A program made the translations under genes and the position numbers. Below the pieces are notes generated by a model. The model was given only the letters and a program-made list of their open reading frames with translations. It was not told the DNA's origin and did not search any database. From positions 1 through 64,000 of the forward strand of contig DASRJE010000193.1 of NCBI GenBank assembly GCA_035649635.1: a stretch of DNA of 64,000 nt. Direction: 5' to 3'. Shown piece after piece: positions 33,605-42,050 of the stretch. This DNA comes from Gp6-AA40 sp035649635 (lineage in GTDB: Bacteria; Acidobacteriota; Vicinamibacteria; Vicinamibacterales; UBA2999). Position 1 is the stretch's first letter; each line of letters starts with the position of its first letter.

Positions 33605-34688
33605 AACCGCCAATGATCAGGTGTGAGTCACCGAACTCGTGCCACAGGTACCCGGCCTCCTGCGCCTCGCGGTAGGCGCGAAGGAGGTGGAACAACGATC
33701 GCCCGCCCGCGGCCACAATCACTTGTTCAACCATCGCGAGGTGCGTTGCCTGCGGTTCGTGGAAGCCAGTGATCATGCCGTTCACCGAGCGCAGCGGTCG
33801 TCCGGGACCAATCACGAGATTGGTCCATCCCTCGCCCGGGGAGACCCGTCCCCGGATGTCGGTGACGGTCTCGAGCGCGCGCACGACTGTCGTACCGACG
33901 GCAACGACTCGATGACCCGCGCTCTTCGCGGCGTTGACGCGGTCGGCCGTCTCCGGCGGCACGCGATAGAACTCCTCATACGGTGGCTCGTGATCTTCGA
34001 GGCTCGCCACGCCCGTGTGCAGCAACAGCGGCGCGACCTGAATGCCGCTCGCCACGAGCCGCGTCACCAGCTCGGGAGTGAACGGCCGCGCCGCCGACGG
34101 CATCTCCGCGCTTCCGGGCTCAGTTGCGAAGACGGTCTGGTACATCGATTCCGGCCAGGGTAGCGGGACGTAGTTGTATCGAATCGGGTTGCCAAATCGT
34201 TCGAGATACGACAGCACCGGTTCTGCAAGATCAAGCGCCGCCATCCACAATCGCGACTGCGCTTCCAGTCCGCCGACGAACGGGTAGGGCGCGAGGAGAG
34301 TCATGCGGCCGCCACCTTCGAGTTCAAACAGCGTTCCCGCGCGCATGTCGCGACAGGGAAGCGAAGCGACCGGCCCCGGACGTCGAACCTCGATCACCCA
34401 GAAGTTTCCCGGCAGGCGTGTCGAAAGATGCAACTCGAATCGATCGTCGTCGCGGGTTCTTCCCGTCAGCGCTGCTTTCAACGTGCCGCTGGTGTTGACG
34501 ACCAGAAGATCGCCCGGGGCCAGCCACTGCGGCAACTCTCGGAACCTCGAATGAGCAACTGAGTCAGTGTCGACATGTGAGACGAGCAGGCGGACCTCGT
34601 CTCTCCTCAGCCCGCGCGCCTCGGGCGGTTCGGTTGCCTCGAGACGCGCCGGCAACGTGAGGGCGTCGATCACGCCTGCTGGAGCCAT
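33603..34688 (-). CDS. queA: S-adenosylmethionine:tRNA ribosyltransferase-isomerase, QueA-like
   Basis: 361 residues. Makes epoxyqueuosine at tRNA position 34 from 7-aminomethyl-7-deazaguanine and SAM. Characteristic segments: PPEARGLRRDEVRLLVSH, LPQWLAPGDLLVVNTSGTLKAALTG, NYVPLPWPESMYQTVFA, SAARPFTPEL, VAPLLLHTGVASL, YRVPPETADRVNAAKSAGHRVVAVGTTVVRALE and GMITGFHEPQ. Length is close to the usual ~340-360. Start overlaps the end of the SDR gene by 19 bases, so both sit in one transcript controlled from the SoxR-type site at 35431-35461. Some sequence blocks are less conserved than in housekeeping QueA, so a variant substrate is possible. Confidence 0.85.
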   Translation of the reverse strand: MAPAGVIDALTLPARLEATEPPEARGLRRDEVRLLVSHVDTDSVAHSRFRELPQWLAPGDLLVVNTSGTLKAALTGRTRDDDRFELHLSTRLPGNFWVIEVRRPGPVASLPCRDMRAGTLFELEGGGRMTLLAPYPFVGGLEAQSRLWMAALDLAEPVLSYLERFGNPIRYNYVPLPWPESMYQTVFATEPGSAEMPSAARPFTPELVTRLVASGIQVAPLLLHTGVASLEDHEPPYEEFYRVPPETADRVNAAKSAGHRVVAVGTTVVRALETVTDIRGRVSPGEGWTNLVIGPGRPLRSVNGMITGFHEPQATHLAMVEQVIVAAGGRSLFHLLRAYREAQEAGYLWHEFGDSHLIIGG

Positions 34689-35398
34689 CGCGCGTCCTCG
34701 TGTTGGGCTGCGAACCGCTGGCCACGAACAGCGTCCGGATCCTGGTCGAACAGCCAGTTCCAGAATGGCGCCGTGATCTCTGGCAGTGGTCGGTCGGAGA
34801 TGTCGTCGTTGGGAAACGCCTCCTGGTGCATCCGCGTCCGCATATCGCCCGGATCCACCAGAACGGCGGATACGCCTTGTTCACGCAGTTCGGAGGCCAG
34901 CGTCCTCGTCACCAGCTCCAGCGCGGCCTTGGTGGCGCCGTAAGGTCCCCACCCGGGATAGGCCGCCGTGGCGGCATCGCTGGTGATGTTGACAATCAGT
35001 CCGCGCCTTTCGGCCAGCAGCGGCAGGGCCAATTGCATTAACACCAATGGCGCCCCGACGTTCACCGGGAACAAACGGCCGAAACGCGGTACATCGAACG
35101 TCGATAGCGGTCCGATCGGGCCGAGCTCGGAGGCGTTGTTGACGAGCAGGTTCAGCCCACCCAACCGCCGAGCCGCGTCAATCAGGTTGACGCGTACCTG
35201 CGCATCCGTAATGTCGCCTGCTATCGGCAGCACATCGGGCGCCTGCGCCGAAAGTTCCGCGGCGGCAGCCGTCAGGGCATCCCGATCGCGGCCGCCGATC
35301 ACGAGGCCGTATCCACGCCTTCCCAGGACGCCGGCAATGACACGCCCGAGCCCGCGACTGGCGCCGGTGATCAGGGCGATACGAGTCGATTCAGTCAT
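34670..35398 (-). CDS. Short-chain dehydrogenase/reductase
   Basis: 242 residues from ATG 35398, with GGTGAG eight bases upstream. NAD(P)-binding TGASRGLGRVIAG at ~10, NNAS at ~87, catalytic Ser in NITSD, and YGATK with the active-site Tyr and Lys at ~150. The C-terminal segment (LVDPGDMRTRMHQEAFPNDD) is typical of SDRs of unknown substrate. It is the first gene after the SoxR-type promoter and overlaps queA. Redox-linked expression is inferred from that promoter. Confidence 0.9.
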   Translation of the reverse strand: MTESTRIALITGASRGLGRVIAGVLGRRGYGLVIGGRDRDALTAAAAELSAQAPDVLPIAGDITDAQVRVNLIDAARRLGGLNLLVNNASELGPIGPLSTFDVPRFGRLFPVNVGAPLVLMQLALPLLAERRGLIVNITSDAATAAYPGWGPYGATKAALELVTRTLASELREQGVSAVLVDPGDMRTRMHQEAFPNDDISDRPLPEITAPFWNWLFDQDPDAVRGQRFAAQHEDARWLQQA

Positions 35399-35430
35399 GA
35401 GTGTTTCTCACCTCCAACCAGCACGGATCA

Positions 35431-35461
35431 AGCATCGAACTTCAAGTGCACTTGAAGTCAA
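35431..35461 (-). promoter_or_regulatory. SoxR-type promoter for SDR-queA
   Basis: On the minus strand: -35 TTGACT (35456-35461), 19-base spacer, -10 GATGCT (35431-35436). The spacer region carries a perfect 20-base palindrome (35439-35458) with core CTTCAAG-TG-CA-CTTGAAG. Both the overlong 19-base spacer and the TCAAGT...ACTTGA core copy the layout of the E. coli soxS promoter bound by SoxR. The soxR gene begins 27 bases away on the other strand. Confidence 0.75.
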
Positions 35462-35487
35462 GCGAAAAGCGGCGCACACTGGTTACC

Positions 35488-35934
35488 GTGGGTGATGCGT
35501 TGACGATCGGCGAAGTGGCCAGTCGCAGCGGCGTGGCAACATCCGCGCTGCGCTTCTATGAGGAACAGCGCTTGATCGCCTCGGAACGGACCGATTCCGG
35601 GCACCGCAGGTACCCGCGCACGGTTCTTCGTCTCGTCGCCTTCATCGTGTTCGCACAGAAGGTTGGCTTGTCGTTGGAGGAAATCCGCGGGGAGCTCGCA
35701 CGGCTGCCGCGCAACCGCGCGCCGGAACGCGCGGACTGGGCCAAATTGTCGGGGAGCTGGACGAAACGGATCGAGGAGCGGATCGCGGAATTGGAACGAA
35801 TGAAGACGACGCTCACCGAGTGTATCGGCTGCGGATGCCTTTCACTCGACCGCTGCCAGTTTGCGAACCCCGGCGATCGCGCGGCGCGACGCGGCGCCGG
35901 TCCGCGTTACTGGATTCAATCGACGGCCCGCTGA
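35488..35934 (+). CDS. soxR: Redox-sensing regulator SoxR (MerR family, [2Fe-2S])
   Basis: 148 residues from GTG 35488. The open frame reaches back to 35401, but that part contains the operator palindrome, so the later start is preferred. MerR helix-turn-helix: LTIGEVASRSGVATSALRFYEEQRLI, then HRRYPRTVLRLVAFIVFAQKVGLSLEEI. The cluster motif CIGCGCLSLDRC (C112, C115, C117, C123) is the exact C-x2-C-x-C-x5-C of SoxR, followed by NPGDRAARRGAGPRYW. Oxidation of the cluster by redox-cycling compounds activates target promoters. Likely target: the divergent SDR-queA operon. Confidence 0.93.
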   Translation: MGDALTIGEVASRSGVATSALRFYEEQRLIASERTDSGHRRYPRTVLRLVAFIVFAQKVGLSLEEIRGELARLPRNRAPERADWAKLSGSWTKRIEERIAELERMKTTLTECIGCGCLSLDRCQFANPGDRAARRGAGPRYWIQSTAR

Positions 35935-35969
35935 TTCCACGCGGATCACATTTGCTATGCTCCGCCATC

Positions 35970-37142
35970 ATGCCTTCGTCTGCCGACGTCGTCATCATTG
36001 GCGGAGGTGTCGTCGGGTCGGCCGTCGCCTACCATCTGCGTGAAGCCGGGTGCCGGGGCCGGATTGTCGTCATCGAACGCGACGACAGCTATTCACGCGC
36101 CTCGTCCAATCTGGCAATGGGCGGCATTCGACAACAGTTCACGCTCGAAGCCAGCGTCCGGATGGTCCAATACAGCGTCGGCTTCTATCAGGACCTGGAT
36201 CGACGCGTTCCCGTTGCCGGCGTGAATTTCCGCCAGCGTGGGTATCTCTTTCTCGCCGACACCGACAGCGCCGCGCGACTCACGCGACGATACGAGGCGA
36301 TGCGTTCGGCCGGCGCTCACGTCGCGTGGCTCAGCCGAGACGAGATTCGGCGCAGACTGCCGGATGCTTCACTCGACGACATCGAGTTCGGAGTGTTCGG
36401 TCCTGAGGACGGCTACGCCAATCCCAAAGCTGTGCTCTTCGCGATGAAGACGATCGCCGAAGATGCGGGCGCGGAATACGTGCGCGCCGAGGTCCACGCG
36501 ATCGAGCGGACGAACAACAAAGTGACAGGGGTCGCGTTCGGCGCTGATTCGATCGATACGTCAGTTGTCGTGAACGCCGCAGGCGCCTTCGCTGGGCGGG
36601 TCGCCGAGCTCGCCGGCGTATCGCTGCCGGTGTCGCCAGTGCGTCAGCAGTTGTTCCGCTGCGATCTGCCACGTCATTGGGAGTACCGGTTTCCGATGGT
36701 GATCGACCCCGACGGCGTACACTGGCGGCACGATGATGCGCCCACCGCAGATCGACCCGATCGGATCGTGGTGGCCAAAACGAAACATCACGAGGTGCCC
36801 GGCGAGAACTTCACGTGCGACGACGGCCGATGGCTGAGCGATTTCTTTCCGACTCTCGTCCGTCGCATGCCGCCTTTTACCGGACTCACGCTCGTCGAAG
36901 GATGGGCCGGTCTCTACGAGATGACCCCCGATCACAACCCCATCATCGGCGAACATCCCGAGGCACCCGGGTTCTTCCTCGCGAACGGATTCAGCGGTCA
37001 CGGGCTCATGATGGCGCCCGCGACCGGCAAGGCGGTCGCCGAGATCGTCATGACTGGAACGTCGCGCACGATCGACATCGGCGTGTTCGCGTACGATCGA
37101 TATCGCCTGGGTGCGCTCCTCGACGACGAAGCGACGCTGTAG
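35970..37142 (+). CDS. DadA-like FAD-dependent oxidoreductase
   Basis: 390 residues from ATG 35970, 35 bases after soxR. FAD-binding VVIIGGGVVGSAVAYHL at ~6, ASSNLAMGGIRQQF at ~44, a second FAD contact GYANPKAVLFAM, VVNAAGAFAGRVAELAG at ~195, and the C-terminal ANGFSGHGLMMAPATGKAVAE. This is the glycine oxidase/sarcosine oxidase/D-amino-acid dehydrogenase superfamily, near the FOXRED1 branch. It would oxidise a secondary amine or amino acid. May share transcription with soxR. Confidence 0.9.
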   Translation: MPSSADVVIIGGGVVGSAVAYHLREAGCRGRIVVIERDDSYSRASSNLAMGGIRQQFTLEASVRMVQYSVGFYQDLDRRVPVAGVNFRQRGYLFLADTDSAARLTRRYEAMRSAGAHVAWLSRDEIRRRLPDASLDDIEFGVFGPEDGYANPKAVLFAMKTIAEDAGAEYVRAEVHAIERTNNKVTGVAFGADSIDTSVVVNAAGAFAGRVAELAGVSLPVSPVRQQLFRCDLPRHWEYRFPMVIDPDGVHWRHDDAPTADRPDRIVVAKTKHHEVPGENFTCDDGRWLSDFFPTLVRRMPPFTGLTLVEGWAGLYEMTPDHNPIIGEHPEAPGFFLANGFSGHGLMMAPATGKAVAEIVMTGTSRTIDIGVFAYDRYRLGALLDDEATL

Positions 37143-37162
37143 CAGGTTATTGTCAACACCCA

Positions 37163-37225
37163 ACCTCCAACTCCCAAAGCAGCCTGATTGCTTGCTTGGA
37201 AGTTGGAAATTGGTAGTTGGGAGGT
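37163..37225. terminator. Imperfect inverted repeat between convergent genes
   Basis: ACCTCCAACTCCCAA (37163-37177) faces TTGGTAGTTGGGAGGT (37210-37225), with GAAGTTGGAAATT in between. The arms pair imperfectly. Position between the convergent FAD oxidase and VOC genes suggests transcription termination. The word CCTCCAACTCC recurs in the hairpin at 55482-55523. Confidence 0.4.
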
Positions 37226-37246
37226 ATCAGTTTAGCCGGTCAGCCT

Positions 37247-37654
37247 TCACTCGCAGTTGATGGACCATGGGATTCCGAACTCGTCGACGAGAACGCCAAA
37301 CCGCCTGGCCCAGAATGTTTCCTGGAGCGGCATCCCTATCGTGGCGTTTTCTGCAAGCGCCTGAAATATCCGGTCTGCAGCGACTGGGTCGTCCATCTCG
37401 AGTATCAGCGAAAAACCCTTCGGTTTCTCGTACTGGTGCGGAAGCGTGTCCCCGCCGTTGATCACGGTATCGCCGATCTTGAGCGTGGCGTGATAGACCT
37501 TGGCGCCCCAGCCGTCAGGTGCCTCGGCCGCCATCGGCGAGTCACCCCACTTGAGCATGTAGCTGATCGTTCCGTCCAGGGACCGCTCGTAGCGCTTGAA
37601 CGCAGCCTCGCACTGACCGTTGAAGGAAAGCGAGATGTTCGTATTCAGCTTCAT
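37247..37654 (-). CDS. VOC family protein (PhnB-like)
   Basis: 135 residues. Starts MKLNTNISLSFNGQCEAAFKRYERSLDGTISYMLKWGDSP, then HATLKIGDTVINGGDTLP, SLILEMDDPVAADRIFQALAENATIGMPLQETFWARRFGVLVDEFGIPWSI: the PhnB subgroup of the glyoxalase/bleomycin-resistance fold. The metal ligands of glyoxalase I are not clearly kept, as is usual in this subgroup. Cytoplasmic; substrate unknown. Confidence 0.9.
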   Translation of the reverse strand: MKLNTNISLSFNGQCEAAFKRYERSLDGTISYMLKWGDSPMAAEAPDGWGAKVYHATLKIGDTVINGGDTLPHQYEKPKGFSLILEMDDPVAADRIFQALAENATIGMPLQETFWARRFGVLVDEFGIPWSINCE

Positions 37655-37725
37655 CGAATCCCTGCGTTCAACCCATTCGGCCGTTCTGCTGACTCGCGGA
37701 TGAAGCGCTCCTGCAGCCGATTGGG

Positions 37726-38826
37726 CTACTTCGTCCCTGGCGACGTGAGCGGGCCGGCCGGCACCGCTCCCTTTGCTTCGACCAGGCGACGCGCCAGGTA
37801 GTTCGTGACCTGCGCATCTGTCCGCACGGCGGTGAGGTAGGCGGTTCGGAGAAGCTGCTCCTTGCGCCCACGCAGCGTCTGCGTGATACCGTCGCGCACC
37901 GGTGGCATCGATAAATCACGTTGGCCGGCTTGTTCGTGGGCGACGACGAGCACCAGTGCGTACGCGCCGTTCGACTGCGCCACGTTCACGGCGCCCGCTT
38001 CCTTGTTCAGCACGGCATCGCGCAGCGGCGGCGGAGCCTGTTTGAGCTGCGACAACGGCACGAGGCCCAGGTCGCCGCCGCGTGGCGCTGAGTCAGGATC
38101 CTCCGAATACCCGAGCGCAAGGTCGCGGAAGTCGGCGCCGGCCTTGAGACGTTCCATCAACATCTGAATCTTTGCGACCGCCGCTTGTGGCGTCGTCGCG
38201 TCATCACCGGTCCGGTTGGTGACGCGGGCGTCGCGTACGGGCGTCACCACGATTTGCGCCACGTGATACGACTCTTCGGCTACATTGAACTGTGCGCGAT
38301 TGGCGTTGAAGAAATCGCTCACCTCCTGATCGGTGACCGTGACCTTCGTCCCGACCTCTTGATTGACGACCTTCTCCGTGAGCAGCTCGCGTCGCAGTCC
38401 TTCGCGAATGTCCGCGGGCGTGAGACCACGCCGGCTCACTTCCTGCTGAAATTCGGTGTCGGTGATGTTCTTCTTTGCGTTCCCGTATGCGGTTTCGAGC
38501 TCACTCTCGGGAACTTCGAGTTTGAGCGCCGCGGCCTTGGCCAACAGCAGGTCCTGGACGATCAGATCGTTCAGCAGTCCAAGCTTGGCCGTCATCTCTT
38601 CTTCTGCTGACATGGCCTGCGACGAGTCCCGCACCCGCCGAAAGGCCTTTTCGACGTCGTCGCGTTTGATCTCGCGGCCGTCGACCACGGCCCACGCATC
38701 TGGCGAAGCGGCCGGCGCCGCAGCTGGCGTCGACCGGCACGCGACGGCCGAGCATGCGGCGAGAGCGACCAGGATAGTAGACAGGGTGAGCTCGGAGCGG
38801 AGAGGCGTGCGTCGTGGGCTTCGCAT
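37726..38826 (-). CDS. SurA/PpiC-like peptidyl-prolyl isomerase lipoprotein
   Basis: 366 residues from ATG 38826 (ATG 38862 adds 12). The signal segment LSTILVALAACSAVAC contains a lipobox (LAAC), so it is likely lipid-anchored in the periplasm. A SurA-N-type helical region follows (AWAVVDGREIKRDDVEKAF, LLNDLIVQDLLLAKAAALKLEV, SDFFNANRAQFNVAEESYHVAQIVV), then one parvulin domain at ~215-300 (GADFRDLALGYSEDPDSAPRGGDLGLV, REAVLNKEAG-like RDAVLNKEAGAVNV). It would assist folding of exported proteins, including outer-membrane receptors such as the one at 710. Confidence 0.88.
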   Translation of the reverse strand: MRSPRRTPLRSELTLSTILVALAACSAVACRSTPAAAPAASPDAWAVVDGREIKRDDVEKAFRRVRDSSQAMSAEEEMTAKLGLLNDLIVQDLLLAKAAALKLEVPESELETAYGNAKKNITDTEFQQEVSRRGLTPADIREGLRRELLTEKVVNQEVGTKVTVTDQEVSDFFNANRAQFNVAEESYHVAQIVVTPVRDARVTNRTGDDATTPQAAVAKIQMLMERLKAGADFRDLALGYSEDPDSAPRGGDLGLVPLSQLKQAPPPLRDAVLNKEAGAVNVAQSNGAYALVLVVAHEQAGQRDLSMPPVRDGITQTLRGRKEQLLRTAYLTAVRTDAQVTNYLARRLVEAKGAVPAGPLTSPGTK

Positions 38827-38949
38827 TCGTGGCAGCGTACTCTCTGTTCGCGCCGCGAACAATACTCGGCTGCACCCTCCTCGTTTCGCCAGGTAATAGC
38901 AAGGGTGCGGCTCTCCAGAGCATGCAGAAGATTTCCGGTCCCGTGGAGT

Positions 38950-39674
38950 TCACTTGAACGCCGCAACTTCGCCGGGCGTGAGCAGTCTCCACTTTCCGAT
39001 CGGCAGCGTGCCGATACCAATGGGCCCGACCTTCACACGAACCAGCTTCAGGACTTTTGCGCCGAGAGCTTCCACCATCCGGCGAACCTGCCGGTTGCGC
39101 CCTTCGGTGAGCGTGATCTCGAAGTGCGTGTATTTCGCCGAATCGCGTACTCGCTTCACGATGGCGGGCCGCGTTGTCCCGTCGGCGAGCTCGATGCCGT
39201 GACGGAGTTGCTGGAGCTGCAGGTCGGTGAGCCGCGTCGACGCCTTGACGAGATAGGTCTTGGGCACGTGTGAGTCCGGATTCGTCACACGCTCGGCGAA
39301 CCGATTGTCGTTGGTCATCAGCAACAGCCCTGAGGTATCGAGGTCGAGCCTCCCCACCGGGGAAAGAAACGTCCCAACGTTGGCGATCAAGTCATAGACC
39401 GTCGGGCGCCCTTCCGGGTCTTTGTGTACGTCGTCAGGTAACCGGTTGGTTTGTAGAGCAGAACGTAGAGGCGCTCTCGAGCCACGAGCGGCTTCCCATC
39501 GAAGCGAACTCGATCGCGTTGCATGTCGACCCAGTGATCGGGATTCCGAATGACCTTCCCGTTCACCTGCACGCGCCCCGCGTGAATCCAACTGCGCGCC
39601 TCGACGCGCGAGCCGATGCCGGCCTTCGAGAGTACTCGTTCGAGTGTCTTGAGCGGGCGCTTCTGCGTGTGCAC
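38950..39674 (-). pseudogene. RluB-like pseudouridine synthase with a 2-base insertion
   Basis: From GTG 39674 the frame gives an S4 RNA-binding domain (LKTLERVLSKAGIGSRVEARSWIHAGRVQVNGKVI) and VLLYKPTGYLTTYT, then derails. The rest lies in another frame: DPEGRPTVYDLIANVGTFLSPVGRLDLDTSGLLLMTND, holding the catalytic Asp, and TLTEGRNRQVRRMVEALG. Removing the two bases AC (GT on the plus strand, within 39424-39427) restores TTYKDPEGRP and a normal ~240-residue enzyme. Either a recent mutation or an assembly error; otherwise every conserved motif is intact. Would modify 23S rRNA uridines. Confidence 0.85.
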
Positions 39675-39694
39675 AGTCGTTCTCTCGATAGTCG

Positions 39695-39760
39695 AGTAGG
39701 GCGGGTCCTGTTTGATGAACCGCCTCATATGACGGGTCTCTACAAAGCAAGACCCGGCCT
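39695..39760. repeat. GGGCGGGTCC-bounded repeat, copy 1
   Basis: AGTAGGGCGGGTCC at the left and AGACCCGGCCT at the right enclose TTTGAT and ACGGGTC words. The same words in the same order occur at 63627-63710. It lies just upstream of the pseudouridine synthase start, so frames that read through it are not part of that gene. Followed by a further GC-rich stretch to 39826 without a gene. Confidence 0.55.
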
Positions 39761-39871
39761 GGGGCGCTGTCCGGGTTCTCCACCCTCCTGCGTAGAGACA
39801 AAGCAGAGGGCGCGCCCGCGGGCGCAACAGTGCTCAGAAACGGAACTCAACTGCCAGGAGAACCTATCATC

Positions 39872-40021
39872 ATGAAATCACTCAAGACTGTCACATCCGC
39901 TGCCATTGCCATCAGGTTGCTGATGGCGGGAACCGCCTTCGCCCAGCGCCCGGCCAATATCGCGGCTACCACGTGGACGCCGCAGACGAACGTGGATGTC
40001 GAAACGCTCGTGATCAAGGAT
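39872..40021 (+). pseudogene. Fragment of a secreted protein (N-terminus only)
   Basis: ATG 39872 with AGGAG eight bases upstream, signal peptide SLKTVTSAAIAIRLLMAGTAFAQ, then PANIAATTWTPQTNVDVETLVIKD. These ~50 residues look like the start of a secreted protein family common in Acidobacteria. After 40021 the frame stays open to 40267 but turns into low-quality sequence overlapping the cytochrome-like gene. Best read as a gene start whose remainder has been lost. Confidence 0.4.
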
Positions 40022-40121
40022 GCCGTGCGCTCACATCACCTCCTGATCCGTATCGCGGCCTCGAGACTCTACGCGTCCCTTGACGGCAGGAAGCTCTGCA
40101 CACAAGATCGGGTGGTTCCCG

Positions 40122-41417
40122 ATGCACTTCAGACTGCTTCTTGCGGCGGCAATCTGTCTGTATGTTCTTGGTGGTCTCTCGGCGCCCATCGTTGCCCAGC
40201 GTGCCGGCGCATTCAGAGGCTCGACCGAGGATCCGGCGATCAAGTATTCGAGCACGCCGCTGAATAACGCCGTCGTCGAAGCGAATCGGAAGATTCAAGA
40301 TGGGTCGCTTCGGCTCAGCTTGGAAGGCACGAGCGGGTTCTTGCGTTCAGCCCTCGACGCCCTGCAGATTCCGGTGGATTCACAACTGCTTGTCTTCTCG
40401 CGAGCGAGCCTGCAGGGAAAACTGATCAACGAGCGCAATCCGCGCGCGCTGTTCTTCAACGATCGTGTCGCCCTCGGCTGGGTGCGCGGCGGTGAGATCA
40501 TCGAGGTGGCCGCTCACGACGAATCTGCGGGCGTCGTCTTCTACACCCTCGACCAGCGCGACGCGTCAGGCTCGCAACAATTCAAGCGAGCCTTCGAATG
40601 CCTGGGATGTCACCTGGCCGGGGACACGCTCGGCGTACCCGGCTTCTTGATGTTCAGCTCGACGCGTCCCGCCCAATCGCAGGAGTTCAGCCTTCCGCGT
40701 GCAGTCGATCACAGCGATGCTTTGAGCCGTCGTTTTGGCGGCTGGTTCGTCACCGGTAGCACCGGTTCCGCTTCGCACATGGGAAACGACACGCCTTCGT
40801 TGGATGGGCGCGCGAGCCGCGAGCTCACGTCGGTCGAGGGATTGTTCGACGCCGATGGGTATCGCGCCCTCTCGAGCGACATCGTCGCTCACCTTGTCTT
40901 CACGCATCAGATCGGCATGGCCAATCTGCTCACGCGCGCGAGCTGGCAGGCGCGCGCCGCCGATCCGTTGCTCCACCCACCATATACTGCGACGCCAGGT
41001 GAAGAGACTCGCATCGCCGTCATGATGAGTGGCGTCGCGAGCGAAGTGGTCGACTACTTGCTGTTTATCGATGAAACAAAACTGACCGACCAAGTACGTG
41101 GCCAGTCGGGCTTCGCAGAACGCTTCTCGTCCGTCGGCCCGCGAGACCGGAGAGGACGCTCGCTCCACGAGCTCGATCTGAATCGCCGCTTGATGAAGTA
41201 CCCCTGCAGTTACTTAATCTACTCATCCGCATTCGACGCGTTACCGCCGAGCGCGAAGGATCCGATTTACAAACGACTGTGGGAAGTCTTGTCAGGAGAA
41301 GAACAGGGCGAGCGGTACCGCTCCGCCCTCTCGCTCGCCGACCGTCAAGCGATCGCGGAGATTCTGCGAGACACCAAGAAGGACCTGCCGCCGTATTTTC
41401 AAACTGTGGCGAAATAG
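40122..41417 (+). CDS. Secreted c-type cytochrome-like protein with one haem motif
   Basis: 431 residues from ATG 40122 with signal peptide MHFRLLLAAAICLYVLGGLS ending PIVAQ. A single haem-binding CLGCH is at ~160-164 within RAFECLGCHLAGDTLGVPGF. Other conserved-looking stretches: PRALFFNDRVALGWVRGG, GGWFVTGSTGSASHMGN and LVFTHQIGMANLLTRASW. The latter two carry His and Met that could be distal ligands. I do not recognise a named family beyond uncharacterised cytochrome-like proteins of Acidobacteria and Planctomycetes. Likely periplasmic electron transfer or oxidation. Confidence 0.78.
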   Translation: MHFRLLLAAAICLYVLGGLSAPIVAQRAGAFRGSTEDPAIKYSSTPLNNAVVEANRKIQDGSLRLSLEGTSGFLRSALDALQIPVDSQLLVFSRASLQGKLINERNPRALFFNDRVALGWVRGGEIIEVAAHDESAGVVFYTLDQRDASGSQQFKRAFECLGCHLAGDTLGVPGFLMFSSTRPAQSQEFSLPRAVDHSDALSRRFGGWFVTGSTGSASHMGNDTPSLDGRASRELTSVEGLFDADGYRALSSDIVAHLVFTHQIGMANLLTRASWQARAADPLLHPPYTATPGEETRIAVMMSGVASEVVDYLLFIDETKLTDQVRGQSGFAERFSSVGPRDRRGRSLHELDLNRRLMKYPCSYLIYSSAFDALPPSAKDPIYKRLWEVLSGEEQGERYRSALSLADRQAIAEILRDTKKDLPPYFQTVAK

Positions 41418-41420
41418 GAC

Positions 41421-41433
41421 GGGGTCAGACCCC
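41421..41433. terminator. GGGGTC-A-GACCCC palindrome
   Basis: Perfect 13-base palindrome directly after the cytochrome-like stop codon and 9 bases before the acetyltransferase start. The same word is frequent between genes in related genomes from memory. A one-base loop makes an RNA hairpin unlikely, so it is more plausibly a DNA repeat. Confidence 0.35.
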
Positions 41434-41442
41434 ACCTCAGAA

Positions 41443-41919
41443 ATGCACGTCAGAGCTGCGGAACCCACCGAGATCGATCCACTCGCACAACTCTGGTTCG
41501 ACGGCTGGCATGAAGCACATGCCCATCTGGTTCCGCCGCCACTCACGCGCGTTCGCACGCTGGCGAATTTTCGAGAAAGGCTTCGTGCCGCGCTCCCGGA
41601 TATTCGTGTCGTCGGTGAGCCCGGTTCGCCGGCGGGTTTCTGCGTCGTGAAGGACGACGAGCTCTATCAACTGTTCGTGTCGCGGCACGCGAGAGGCTCG
41701 GGTGTCGCGGCCGCATTGCTGGCCGACGGCGAAGCGCGGCTCTCGGCAAACGGTGTCGTCACTGCGTGGCTGGCGTGCGCGATTGGAAATGATCGCGCAG
41801 CACGCTTCTATGAGAAGTGTGGATGGCGCCGGATGGGAACGATGATCAACGAACTGGAAACAATCGAAGGACTGTTTCTGCTCGAGGTCTGGCGCTATGA
41901 AAAATCTCTAATCGGATGA
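41443..41919 (+). CDS. GNAT family N-acetyltransferase
   Basis: 158 residues. Starts MHVRAAEPTEIDPLAQLWFDGWHEAH; the acetyl-CoA binding loop is RHARGSGVAAALLADGEARL (~85-105), followed by IGNDRAARFYEKCGWRRMG (~118-136), all standard for GNAT enzymes. Cytoplasmic; transfers an acetyl group to an unknown amine. Confidence 0.92.
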   Translation: MHVRAAEPTEIDPLAQLWFDGWHEAHAHLVPPPLTRVRTLANFRERLRAALPDIRVVGEPGSPAGFCVVKDDELYQLFVSRHARGSGVAAALLADGEARLSANGVVTAWLACAIGNDRAARFYEKCGWRRMGTMINELETIEGLFLLEVWRYEKSLIG

Positions 41920-41948
41920 GTCACCACAACCGACTTCAATAGTTCACC

Positions 41949-42024
41949 TACGCATGCTCGGCATGCGTACTGCTCTCGTCATGAGGCGTATGAGAACAGG
42001 AATCGGATGGGTTGTAAGCCCATC
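41949..42024. other. Two hairpins in the leader of the DUF3341-type gene
   Basis: TACGCATGC-TCG-GCATGCGTA (41949-41969) is a perfect 9-base stem with a three-base loop. GATGGG...CCCATC (42006-42024) is a six-base stem with a seven-base loop. Both lie in the 130-base gap before ATG 42051, which has a GAAGGAGG ribosome site. Possible terminator of the acetyltransferase gene plus a leader structure. Confidence 0.4.
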
Positions 42025-42050
42025 AAGGAGACCCATGAAGGAGGGAACCT

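Noticed and set aside
35401..35487. Longer start of soxR at 35401
   Set aside because: It would place the SoxR operator inside the coding region, and SoxR proteins normally start a few residues before the helix-turn-helix.
42007..42024. tRNA-like or riboswitch-like element before the DUF3341-type gene
   Set aside because: Only two simple stems; no cloverleaf, no conserved riboswitch core.
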